This document shows, in pieces, positions 1 through 10,713 of a stretch of 64,000 nucleotides of DNA. Source of the DNA: Purpureocillium takamizusanense. Its lineage: Eukaryota; Ascomycota; Sordariomycetes; Hypocreales; Ophiocordycipitaceae. Under the pieces are notes generated by a model. The model was not told where the DNA came from. It saw only the letters and a program-made list of their open reading frames with translations, and searched no databases. Numbering within the stretch: the first letter of the stretch is position 1; each line of letters starts with the position of its first letter. The translations under genes were made by a program, and so were the position numbers. The stretch is from assembly GCF_022605165.1 (NCBI RefSeq), contig NC_063070.1, forward strand, positions 1,984,001 through 2,048,000. Reading direction: 5' to 3'.

Positions 1-326
1 TCGACCCGATTCGAGAGAGGTGCCGATCGCTCCACCACCCCCCCCCCCCCCGCATTTCAATCCGCCTGCCCATGTCCATCACGAGCCTCAGCCCGGGCCG
101 TGGTCCATGCACGCGCTCGCCCCGGGACAATAAGCGGGCTGCAAAGGGCACCGTCGACGCTTGGCGTCAGGAGCAGCAGCAACAAAGCGAGCCGGGCCGC
201 CGTCACACTCGCGATGTCGAGCCCAAGGCCCGTCCGGGAGGCGACGGGGGTTTCGAGATGGTACGCGGGCGCCAGGCTACACAACCGACCAACCCTCGTC
301 GGGCGCCTCGGGGAATCAACTGACAG

Positions 327-716
327 CGCTGACCGAGCCGCAGATCCGCCGCGAGCTGGAGGCCGACTGTAGCATCGTCATATCGAGCTCGCCCCTCGCC
401 ACGCCGGTGAAGCAGGAGAGGAGCACGGCGGCCAAGGCGGCGGTGCCGCCCCAACAAGCACGGCAGGCGCTCAAGACCCGGCGACAGGTATGTGTCTCCC
501 TGCCCCGCCCCGGCCCGTGCGTGTGCGGTCGATCGGAGAGGCTGACCGGAGCAGCGCCTGAGCAACGCCGTCATGAGATGCCACTCGTGTGGCACGGGGG
601 ACACGCCTGAGTGGCGGCAAGGCCCGGACGGGCCAGGGACGCTGTGCAACGTATGCGGTCTTGTCTTTCAGAAACAGCAGAGGCGGTTATTGCGGGACGC
701 TGGCAGGCGATGGTAA
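327..716 (+). CDS. GATA-type zinc finger protein, 3' part
   Basis: The last exon carries one GATA finger of the form CHSC, 18 residues, CNVC, including TPEWR, GPDGPG and TLCNVCGL, then a short basic tail and a TAA at 714-716. The 18-residue loop with PEWR and GPDG is the type seen in WC-2-like and other fungal and plant-like GATA factors, so a DNA-binding role is likely. A 67-nt intron (488-554, GTATGT...GCAG, phase 0) separates it from an upstream exon with IRRELEADCSIVISSS and KQERSTAAK. The 5' end is not resolved: this frame has a stop at 131-133 and no ATG up to the finger, so at least one more upstream exon must be spliced in, possibly from outside the window. One candidate is an ATG at 258 followed directly by a donor. 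The start given is only where this frame begins to look coding. Confidence 0.6.
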
Positions 717-1445
717 TGGCATGGAAGGTCAATAATATATACTGGTAGCGAGCGAGCATGAATTGCTTATTGTTGTGTTGGTTTGACTTTCTTGACACGT
801 CGTGTCTGTTCTGATTGTGCTCATCGCACCTTCCATTGCAAGCGCCTGGTGAGGGCGGGGTGGATGCGCTGCGAGGGGTCGGTCGGTGGCAGGCTGGCCG
901 GATTTTCTCTACTTCATACGATGATGTCAAATTGCCAACCCTGCCTCATGCCATCACCGCAAACTTCATATCTCTGCCGCTCTGCAGACTGCAAGTCTGC
1001 CCTCAGGACGTCTGTTAAGGCCGGCCCGCGACGAGCGCTCCTCCGACATCAATCGCCCGGGCGGGCCGTGGGGCACGCGGGCCGGCATCGGGAGGGGCAG
1101 GGGGCGCTCACAGACGGGCTGCGTTCCCGAGGGTGGCATTGCCTGGGCTGCCTGCCGGGTATCCCGCTGATGAGTCCTCGTTGCTGACGTCTCGCCCCCA
1201 GCGGGGGCTCACCCTGCCGCACTTTCAGTACCCTAAGTTCCATGCCTCGCACCGCGCAGCCGCAGGTGGTGGTGTGTGCCGCATGCACAACAACTCAACG
1301 CGCATCCGCAAGTCACAGACCCCGCAGGAGGGCATCACTCATGCTTCGACCCGCCGCTGCCAACCATTGACCGAGCCCGCCGACAGGTGCGACGCCGACC
1401 TCGCGCCATTGAAACGAGCTCGCCGACGGGAACGACCGCCGACAA
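717..1445. other. intergenic, no gene seen
   Basis: This 730-bp stretch has only short overlapping open frames on both strands, with no recognisable motif. It holds the 3' flank of the GATA gene and the promoter of the next regulator. Confidence 0.6.
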
Positions 1446-3654
1446 ATGTCACAGCCGGACCAGGTCACGTCGCGGCCAGTTGCGTGAGCACCGCCTTCCT
1501 CCCCCCCGTCCTTCCCCCGGGGGGTTCACCCACGCCCGCTACGTGACGCCCGTCATCGAGCCGTGGGCTTGCTGTCTGCCACGATGTCGGCTCCGCTGAC
1601 CGCCTCGCCTATAGGTGCCTCCACTGCCGCCGACGGCGTTCGTACTGCTCCAAGGAGAAGCCGACGTGCTCGCGGTGCCGCGACGCGGGGCTCGAGTGCG
1701 TCTACGAGGGTGCGCGCAAGGTCCTCGTCAACGAGACGTACCTGCGCGAGCTCGAGGCCAAGGCCAAGGCGCTCGACAAGGTTCTGGCCGGCGGCGGCGC
1801 CGCGACCAAGAGCGGCGAGGTCCCCGAGGACCATGACGCCGGCCAGGCTAAACCTCACCACCATCATAACGACTTTGACGAGCACGAGCCGCTGGCCGCT
1901 CTGACCCGGCTGAGCCTCAACTCGACCAGTACGTCGACGCGCACAGCCCGCATCCATGGGCGTTCATCTCATCGCGAACCGCTCGCTGACCTCACAGGCT
2001 TCCAGGGCCCCGCGTCATCGGACAACTTCCTCCGCAGCGTGCGCAAGCTGTCCGGGCTGGGCGAGGGCGTCGGCGACGGCCTGGCCCGGAGCCTGTACGA
2101 GCCCGACGCTCTGCCGTCACGGCGCCAGGTCCGGCGCTCGCGGCTGCCGCCCATCGACATCGCGCGGCGGCTGTTCGCGGCGCAATACATGTACATCGGC
2201 ACCATATTTGCCTTCACGGACCCACGCGAGTCGTTTGAGCAGCTGCTCGCCGAGGCGTACCGGCGTGGCCCGCCCGACGCCGGCGACCGCGATGCCTGCC
2301 TCAAGCACGCCAAGGTGCTACTGGTGCTGGCATTCGGGCAGCTCTACTCGGTCAACCAATGGGTCGACTTCCGCGGCCCGCCGGGGTTTGACTACTTCAC
2401 CGACGCGCTGGGCCTGTTGCCAGAGACGCACGAGGAGGGCTCGGTGCTGTGCGTGGAGACGCTCGCGCTGGCGGGCTACTTCATGGCCAACATGAACCGG
2501 CGCGACGCGGCGTTCCAGTACATCGGCAAGGCGGTGCGCATGGCCGTCTCGCTGGGCCTGCACGAGGAGGTCGAGTGGGCCGCGCCGGGCGACGACGACG
2601 CCGAGGCGGAGCACCGGCGCCGCGTGTGGTGGTCCGTCTACAGCATGGACCGGATCCTGTGCGTCAAGTCGGGCAACCCCATCTCCATCCAGGACGAGGA
2701 CGTGGGCGTGGGCCCGCCGTCGCGGCTGCCTGCCGACCCCGAGTACTGCCCGGCCGTCGTCCTGCGGCACTACACGGAGCTGTCGCGCATCTTGGGCCGC
2801 ATCCACACCACCATCTACCGCCGGCCCGGCCAGGGCGCGCCGCGCTCCGGCCGCAGCCTCATCGCCGCCGTCCAGGCCATCATGACGGCCCTCTCGCGCT
2901 GGCATCGCGAGCTACCCGAGGGCCTGCGCTTCGAGCCCGCCCGCCTGCGCTTCAGCCGCGAGAGCGTCGGCGCCCTCGCCCACTACTACCAGTGTATCAA
3001 CATGGCGGTGCGCCCGCTGCTATTCCACGTCGTGCAGCGTCGCCTGCGGGCCGGCGAGCGCGGCGACTGGCGCGAGGGGCTGTCGCCGACGACGGTCCGC
3101 GTCGTCGACATGTGCGTCGGCGCGGCCCAGGACGTGGTCAATATGATGGCCATTGCCGCCCAGCGCGACATGGTCGGTGAGTCTCTGCTGCTTCTACTCC
3201 CCCCAAACTTTTTTGGCCCCGACTGACATGACGAGGGAATTACGTAGCCACGTATGGCTACATGGACGGCGAGCACATCTTCTCGGCCACCATCGTGCTC
3301 GTCATGGTCTGCGCCGCGTTCCCGCCCGATCCCGCGAGCGCGGCCGCCACCGACACCGGCCTGGGGCTCCTGCGCGCCATGGGCGAGCGCGGCAACAGCC
3401 ACATGGGGGCGCGATACGAGCTGCTCGCCGGCCTGCACTCGCCGCTGCCGCAGGCACAGCCGGCCGTGGCCTTGGGCGTCGACGCCCCAGCCTTCCCCGT
3501 CGTCAGCAACAGCGCCCTCGACGAGCCCCTGCACGACGACATGGACCTGCGCCTCTGGGAAGAGGGCTTCGCGTACCCGGCCATGGACCTCGACCTGGAC
3601 CTGCCGGGCAGCATGAGCCTGTCGGATTTCATGTACGGTGTGGGTGAGACATGA
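1446..3654 (+). CDS. Zn2Cys6 transcription factor with fungal_trans domain
   Basis: This is a binuclear zinc cluster regulator. Four exons join in frame: 1446-1483, 1615-1928, 1998-3176 and 3248-3654. The 38-nt first exon encodes MSQPDQVTSRPVA and splices directly into the cluster CLHC-RRRRSY-C-SKEKPT-C-SRC-RDAGLE-C. A linker-like helix (YLRELEAKAKALDKVL) follows. The middle homology region runs from RLPPIDIARRLFAAQYMY through FQYIGKAVRMAVSLGLHEEV and RRRVWWSVYSMDRI, the usual fungal_trans signature. Intron 2 (1929-1997, 69 nt) keeps the frame if retained. It is called because of its GTACGT donor, CTGAC branch site and CACAG acceptor, and because splicing yields the common TSFQGPASSDNFLRSV join. 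The gene is convergent with the next regulator. Target genes cannot be told from sequence. Confidence 0.85.
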
Positions 3655-3978
3655 CGAGGCGTGCCCGTCCAGTGCTGGGTTCGCATGGTGCGTGCGTGGA
3701 CGCGACAGTCGCGAGCACCTTGCAGCAGATATCACACACAGCATGCGTTCATTTGGCAATCACAGCAAATACACACGAGGCGTGGAGCCAACACCCGCGA
3801 GCTTGAATTTGTTCCATCTGAGGGAAGATCGTCCAGGCTGGACGTGGCAGCCATGTACCTACATAGGTAGTGTGCCCTTGCTCGCGCGCAGTGTTGACGG
3901 CATGCAAGCATCCGTCCATGATGAGGGCCTTATAGTAATACTATAACTCTGCGCTGTTCCACGACAGCCTCGCTCCCC
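3655..3978. other. short convergent intergenic
   Basis: These 324 bp lie between the stop codons of two convergent regulators and hold their 3' flanks. Nothing else is seen. Confidence 0.6.
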
Positions 3979-6253
3979 CTACCCCATGAGGGTGGGTCCG
4001 ATAAAGTTCAGGTCCAGGCTCTCATAGTCCCACAGGCTGGCCAGATCGCCCAGGTCCTGCTGCGTGATGTCGCCAAACTCGACCGCCTGGTAGGGGTTTG
4101 CCTCGTGGTACGCCGGATAGCCCATGGCCACGGGCGCCGACGTCGGTACGAAGCCGTGCGCCGTCGACACGGGGTATCCCGGCCCCGAAGTCATGACGCC
4201 GGGCATCGGCGCCGTAGGGGCGAGCGCCATGGCGCCGGCGTACGGGTACGGCCCGGTAACGGGCGCGCTGGGAGCAGCAGCATTCGGCCTGGCCAGTTTC
4301 CTAGATTCTTGCGGCCGCGCTCGCAATATGGCTGGCGGCGAGGGCAACGGCACCGGAGGTTTGGGGCTGCGCGTGACGCGCTGCGAGACGCGGACCAGGA
4401 CCTCGTACGACGTCCTGGCCGCCTTGGTGACTGTGTTGAGGCGTCGTAGCTTGTCGACGGCATCATCGATAGCGCCGAGGATCTCTTCGCGCCGCGGGAT
4501 GCTGCCGTCGTCGTCGTGCATCAGCGACGAGCACAGCACGGCCGCCGTGTCAAAGATGCAGAACAGCACCCAGTGAAACTTGGCATCACGAGGGTAAACG
4601 TGGTCGAAGAAGCCGTGCAGAGCACCCACAAGGCGTAATGCGTAGTCAAGCCCGTCGCTGCGGATGCTGAGCTCCACTGGCGGCGACGATGCGGACATGT
4701 GCCGAGTTAGGTATGCACGGAACGGGTCGAGCATCATCGAGTAGGTCATGGTACGCAAGTAGTGGCGGTGCAGCACGATCCAGCGCCGCTGCGCGTCGGC
4801 ACTCGTGTCGGGGTTCTTGAGGTCGTAAGCTGGGGGGAATGTATAAGTCCAATCGTCGATAAGGCGCCGGTACTCCTGCACGTCATCAGGGCTAGCGACG
4901 TTCTTGATCGAACCAAAGCGGTGAGAGAGCCGCATGATAATCTCCGACTGCAGTCTCATGTGCAGCAATGGTGAGGGCGAGTACCCCTCGAGCTTGAGAC
5001 TCGGGTGTCCGACGTCGCAGTCGGTGCGGTCTATTAGCAGGGGGCGCGAGAGCAACGACGATATTTGCCTGACCGGGTCAGCCAACGGAGGCCTATTGTG
5101 ACTTCGGTGGAGGGGAAACACGCACCAGTCCCAGGCGTTGAGGATGCACCACACCCGTCTCCGCATCTCGCGATCAAACTCAGACATGTGGCCGGCGAAG
5201 GTCTCGTGGTGGAGTTCTGGTCGGGTCAGCGAGCGTCCGCGCCGTGGGGGCCTTAAAGCGCAGAACGTACCCAGCTCCTGGGCCTCGCGGATCGCCGTGC
5301 TCAGGACATGCCAGCACTCGATGAAGCGCGCCTCCGACTTGTACCAGTAGCACGAGTGCAACAGAGATTGAACATTGAGAAGGTGATTGTGGCCAACGGG
5401 AATGACGCTGTGCAGCTCGCGGTAGGCATTATGGTAGGCCTCGGTCAGACGCTGTATCGACTCGCCAAGGTCAGACTCGAGCTTCTGTTGCAGCTCAGGG
5501 TCGGTGTACTGCGCAGAGCAGGCACAAACGACTAGCAGCAGGCATGTCCAGTGCAGTTCGAGCGGCCGGCCGTCGGAGCGCAACGCCCACCAGTTGCGGT
5601 ACTCGTCGAGGAAGGAAGGCGGATAGATGATGTAGTAATGGTAGTTAACGTTATTGAGGAAGTTTTGGACGAGTGAGTCTGGCGAGTGTCAGCACAGGAC
5701 TCAAAGGGGGAGAGACCAGAGGCGTCGCTCACCCGTGTACGGTCGCGGCGGCAGCACCTGAAGGGCGCGGGCGAGCTGCGGACACGATCCGGCATCCATG
5801 TAGTATTGCCGCTGCTGCCTCGCGGTCGTCTTGGATCTCCGCTGGCAGCGGTGTCAGCCGAAGCGTCTGAACCGACCATGGCAATGAGACTTACCTCCTG
5901 GCCGAGGCCAGAGAAGAGGTGAGACGCCGTGTACCCCAGGGCCTCGAAGCCGCTGTCCGCGTCATCCCATGGGTTCGTGTCGGTGGAGTCGGTGTCGTCG
6001 TTGCTGTGCTGGCGTTTGCGCGACTCGCCCGGCCGGTCTGGGCTGGCGTGGCCACCGAAGCGGCACTTGTCGGCGACCTTGCGTTTCTGACAGTGATTGC
6101 AGGGCCATTCGCGATTGCACTGAGGCGAGGGAAGGGGTCAGTGAGACGCAGGCGGCGAGAAAAGACGGACGGGACGCAACGCGCCTTTTGCTTGCGACGC
6201 TGGCATTCTGTGCATGCGGAGCGGCTGTAGCCTTCCTTGGGGCTCTCGCCCAT
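3979..6253 (-). CDS. Zn2Cys6 transcription factor, convergent partner
   Basis: The zinc cluster is CTEC-QRRKQK-C-NREWP-C-NHC-QKRKVADK-C, split by intron 1 after the third-Cys spacer. Exons on the minus strand are 6253-6185, 6119-5895, 5841-5733, 5678-5271 and 5216-3979. Intron 1 (6184-6120) restores the canonical six-residue spacing only with a GC donor (AAG|GCGCGT). The other joins use GT donors and give RPYT|DSLVQNFLNN and AQEL|ELHHETFAGH. The middle homology region includes YHYYIIYPPSFLDEY, SLLHSCYWYKSEARFIECWH and FDREMRRRVWCILNAWDW. The C-terminal third is rich in Pro, Ala and Gly and ends WDYESLDLNFIGPTLMG, which resembles an activation region. The intron at 5270-5217 is a multiple of three and is inferred from homology style. 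A GCC trinucleotide run abuts the start codon. Targets unknown. Confidence 0.83.
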
Positions 6254-6256
6254 GCT

Positions 6257-6287
<31 letters not shown>

Positions 6288-8316
6288 TCCTCGTCGTGGC
6301 TGCGGCGGGGGAGAAGAGGGGAGCGGGGGGGGCCGCTCGGGCTTCAGAGCCCCAGGGCTCAGGGCGAGCGGCGGCGGCGGCGGCGGCGGAGGAGGAGGAG
6401 GACGAGTGCCTCGCGAGGCTCATGCGCAGCATCGACGACGGATCTCGTCTGCGTGGGCCTGGAACTGTGAGGGCGGGCGGAACGAGGGCGCAGCGGCACG
6501 CGCGAGTCGAAACGGTATGGCATGGCGTGGGTGCAGGATAGCGAGCGGAGGATCGATGTCAAGGTCGCCCGTGACGGAGGGGGCGGCGGGTGGAGGGTTC
6601 GGGGCTGTCACCCGGGCGTGGAGGGTTTTGTGGAGGGCCGCCGGAGGCGGTACTAGGTAGTTATGGAGATACCTTTATTCGCGCGCGCCTTTGGAGGCAC
6701 ATAAGCCATTCCAGTTGAGCGTCACCCCGCTGGCCGCGTCCGTTTGCCGTGTCTGTCTCTCTCTGTTGGAGGGCAGCAGTGTGCGCCTAGGTGGGCAATC
6801 TGGTCAGCCGGCCAGACTGTCGCACGGGGGCTTGCTCAGAGTTTGGAGGAGCGACGACTCCGTGCATCGCATTTGCTTCTTGGTGGCCCACCTTACTACG
6901 GGCTCTTTTCCACCGTTTCCCGGCCCCATCGTAGTTACCTCTGGTACCAAGACGTAACTTACTACTAACCTAAAACCGAGAGGTAGAAGCCCGGGCGGGC
7001 AGCCATCTGGAGCCTTCCAGGTTCTGCCCAACCTAACTACTAACCTCTGTGCTTTTGTTCAGCACGCCCAACCTCGCACCTGAGCGCATCAGGCTGCTGT
7101 TACAAAGCGAACCGCTCCCAGGTCCCTAGGGTACTGGGTACCTAGGAAGGTAGGTTTGCGGCCCAAGCGCGCGGCCGTTCCCGCAGATGAATCACCTCAC
7201 CTTGGTACTACTACTATGTTACTTCGTAGGCTCGCTAAAGGGTGGATCGGCAGCGCGACCGACCGTTGAGCCGTTCCAGCTCCTCGGGGCGCCGCTCAGG
7301 CCAGCCCTCCGCCTCTCAACGACGTCCGCCATGTCTCAGCGGACGAGGAAGGTGCTTCCTGCAGTAGTGCCGCGATTGGAGCAGTATAATTTAGTACCTA
7401 CTAATACCTAGTAGTATGTACAACGTAGGTAGGTAGGTAGGTACCGTAGGTATATAGCACAAGAGGTAGGTACTAAGGTAAGTAGTGCCTAGCGCATGCG
7501 ACTCGTGCAGTTGCGAGTTGTGCCAGCTCGCTCCCCATGTGCGCGTTCCCCGACCGCTGGGCGCTGCTGCTTCGGGTTGTTCAGGGTTGCTTTAGTAAAC
7601 CCTGCATCTTGGGCCGCGGGAGGCGAGGAATCGACTACCTAGCACCTTCCTACCTACAGTACCTACGAATCTAGCAGATGGTACTGACGTTGGCTCCCGC
7701 GGTGAACGCCAGCCACAACTGGACGCCGCACGCTGTTGTCAAGTCGAAGACTCACCTACATCGCCCATGGCTCGGCGTCGTTGGCGCACCCGACGTCTTC
7801 AGATCCCGTCGATGCTGTTCACTACCCCCAATCCGAGTGCCGTGGCATGAGGCCTCGCATTGCGGGCCCACAACACTCGCTCGAGCCGGCGATGCTTCCT
7901 TCGTCTGTCCTCATCTGCAACATTCGGGCTCCGTGATTACAAGTCCCAGACAGGCGCGGAGCACGAATCCACATGCCCCTCGTAGGGCGGCGACGTGTCT
8001 GGCATCGACTCCAACCGTGTCTCTACCACGTCCCTGTAAATGGATGTTGCCAGCACGAACGTTGGCGCTCTACTCGTGCGCCAATCAGGGGGGTCTTGAC
8101 TTGCTTGCTTCACAGTGGCCCATGACATGCATACGAAGCAAAGTCATATGTTATGCTTCTCAATGCGCGCGGCACGGCACGCGGATGTCATGCAGCTACC
8201 GGCATGCACGCGACGCCGTCTTGCCTCTGTCTCTACACTCGGACATGTGTCCCTCCGGTCCGTGCTCTCCATCTCTCTCACCACAAAGCCACGTCATCAG
8301 ATCTCTACTCAGCATG
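6254..8316. other. 2-kb intergenic with low-complexity tracts
   Basis: No convincing gene is seen. It contains GGC runs near 6257-6282 and 6370-6392, a GAG run near 6390, and around 6950-7680 many TAGGTA/ACCTA motifs, including four AGGT units at about 7427-7442. An open frame of about 238 codons at 7678-8394 (+) has no recognisable domain and overlaps the antisense 3' end of grc3. Confidence 0.55.
6257..6282. repeat. GGC trinucleotide repeat
   Basis: About eight GGC units (GCC on the coding strand) end four bases upstream of the start ATG at 6253 of the minus-strand regulator, so they would lie in its 5' leader. The tract could affect transcript structure or be length-polymorphic. Confidence 0.8.
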
Positions 8317-10449
8317 CTAGTCCGTCGCCCGCCCCAAGTCCCGGCGAACTCGCCACACGCGCGATCCAACCGGTCGCTTCTGGTTTCCCTTTAGCACTTC
8401 AACCCACGGCACCGCTTCCTCCACGTCCACAGACAAGTCCGTCTCCTCTGACGAGTCTTCACTCGTGTCCTCGTCTGTGACCTCGAGCTCTGCGATGGCC
8501 TCCCCCAAATCTCGCTCATGCAGGTGCTCCGTGTATGCCCAGGTTGGCGCGTCAAACTTGCCGTGAACAAGCACGATGTCGTGGCCGTGGGCGCGTGCTC
8601 TGGCTATGCTCTGCAAGGGCATGGGCGTCAGGACCTGCATGGTTTTCCGCCCGGCGTCAACCCCGCGGACGAGGACGAGCCCAATGGTGCGAGAGTGTCG
8701 CGGGTCCAGGGCAACGTCGTTGGGGTTGGGTATGAATGGGATGCCCTCGGGTGTCGGGCGCGGATCAGGGAGCCCTCGGAGGGCCTCGGGTGACTCCACT
8801 TCGACGACAGCCAAAATGGCGCCGTTGATGGCTTCGGAGAGCAGGTCCGCCTGCAGCTGGTAGTCGTAGCGCAGGATGCCGCGGATGCCGCTTCGGATGT
8901 AGTGGATGACGAGCGGGCGTGCCGAGGACAGCGCGGACGGCGTCCACGATAGACGCAGTCCGTCGGGTGCGCTATGAAAGTAGGAAATGGTCTGCATGTC
9001 GCGAAAGTGCGCAGCGGTGCGGGACGCGAATTCAGCAGGCTGTGACGGCAGCGCCGTGAATCCGTCCCTGGCGGCGTCCGTGAGGGCGTCAACCGTCTCC
9101 ATGGGCCCTTCCTCCGACATGTAGACGACCTCTGGCCGGATGTTGACGATGACCTGGACGAGCAGCTCCAGACCGAGGCTAAGCACCCAACCCGGCGTAT
9201 TGACGATCAGGGGGCAATGGCGGTGCATGCGCCGATAGAGGTCGTAGAGGTCCATGGCACATTCAAAATGCAGGTCCGCGGCCGATGCCGGGTTGACCGA
9301 CGCCAGGGAGTGGCATCGCAGCACGCGGTACGCTCCGTCGTCGAGGCTGGGGTGCGTGAAGGGCGCGCCGAGGTTGGGCGTCGAGACGTGCACCAGTGAG
9401 AGCGTCCCCGGCGGCGCGTACTCGGGCTGCCCCGGGTCGAGATCCAGAATTATGACGCCTTTGGCTCCGCCGGCAGAGGTGAGGAGCCGGTTGGTCAAAA
9501 GTCTCGAAAAGGTCGACTTGCCAGCCGATTTGGGGCCACAGACGAGCGTCGCAGACGGTGCGCGTGTCGCGGCTTCGACCAGGGACAGAAGCTTCTTATT
9601 CCACTTAGGAGGCGAAGCAAGCGGTTGGATGATGGACTTTGGCGGTACATCTTCAGACGTCCCGAGCTGCCTCTGTCAGCTCAGCCTGGGGCAGCCAGTA
9701 GTCACACGTACAAACTGAAAGGTTGGCCTTGCCTGGCCCTCGTTCCATATGCCGCGGAACAGAGGCGACAACCTGCCGAGCTTGCGCAGACTCTCCGCTT
9801 TGGGATCACTATGGAGCTCTAGCCTCGTCCTCTCTGTCGTCCTGAGGACCGGCACTGCGTGACAGTGCGGCGCATGGACCCAGTAAGTGGTCTCGCCTGG
9901 ACGGAGCATGGCCCCGGCGATCGTCACTTCGCCGGCCAGGACGCGCAGGCCAAAGCTGCCGAGCACGAGGAAGCGCTGCCCATGTCAGCGGCGTGGGCAA
10001 GGCCTATGAATGAGCCAAGGGGGTTCTCGTACCTCATTTCCCTCTAGCTTGAGCTCCGTCACTCCGGCTCGGACCCTGTGGTTGCTCTTCGTGAGGCGGA
10101 AGGACGAGTACGTCTGAGTCGCCCTGGACTCGGGGCTGGAAGGCAATCAGCGAGTATCCAGCACGCCTAGATGGTAGCGCAGGCGACATACCGCACATCC
10201 TGGGTCGGGGTTGGCGCCTTGGCCAGCCTCTTGGGCGACTCAGCGGCATCCCGTCGCCGAAGCAAAGGACTGAACGGGTTCGATGGCGGAGGCGTTGCCG
10301 TGGAAGGGCTCGGCTCAGCAGGCGCCAACCGCCTGGCTGCCAGGGCGCTGAGAGCGCTCACTAACTCTGTTCAGCGCGCACTCACTTGTAAAGACGGACC
10401 ACTGACCCTGCGTGCCTGGGGAATCGATCTTTCTTCTCTTGGCCGACAT
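8317..10449 (-). CDS. grc3: Polynucleotide 5'-hydroxyl kinase Grc3 (NOL9 type)
   Basis: Grc3 phosphorylates the 5' end of the 26S pre-rRNA fragment after ITS2 cleavage, together with the Las1 nuclease, in the nucleolus. The protein (about 642 aa, normal for the family) starts MSAKRRKID, has the basic Pro/Ser-rich N-terminus, a beta-rich region with RFLVLGSFGLRVLAGEV, a P-loop GPKSAGKST near residues 237-245 and the family signature LDLDPGQPEY. The tail is acidic, then basic. Exons are 10449-10407, 10360-10192, 10135-10033, 9975-9712 and 9666-8317. The first and fourth introns are very short (46 and 45 nt), and each has a second in-frame acceptor six bases upstream, so small isoform differences are possible. 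It is divergent from the RNA polymerase I subunit gene, 264 bp apart. Confidence 0.9.
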
Positions 10450-10713
10450 GCCAGCGCTCCGACTCTATGCCAAACAATGAGCTGGATGTCAAGCCACGCA
10501 GCAGACGTCCTCACGTTTGCAGTTGTGGCTTTTGAATGGCAGCTGTTGGTGGGGCCTTATCGATAGGTCGCACGCACTTGGCGCAGCTGCGCGCGGTGGG
10601 CCAGGCGCGTCAAGAAGTGGGCCGTTTCCCTGCGCCCTCCAAAATTTCCAAACCTTGAATCTTCACCTCCCGCAACACTCGCATCGCTTTGCCTCGCCTG
10701 GACAACCGCCACA
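10450..10713. promoter_or_regulatory. shared promoter of grc3 and RPA34-like gene
   Basis: These 264 bp separate the two start codons, so they must hold both core promoters and leaders. The right half has pyrimidine-rich patches near the + strand start. No TATA box was seen. Coregulation of two nucleolar genes is an inference from position. Confidence 0.6.

Noticed and set aside
46..52. Poly-C run at the left edge as a structural element
   Set aside because: A simple homopolymer tract like others in the window; nothing more can be said.
2318..2905. Long frames on the opposite strand or other frames within the first Zn2Cys6 gene (for example 2318-2905 - and 2449-3180 +)
   Set aside because: They are shadows of the real coding frame: repetitive Arg/Pro/Ala/His composition and no domain.
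7678..8394. 238-codon plus-strand open frame in the intergenic region before grc3
   Set aside because: Composition is mixed with no domain or repeat pattern, it runs into the antisense 3' end of grc3, and GC-rich DNA gives long chance frames.
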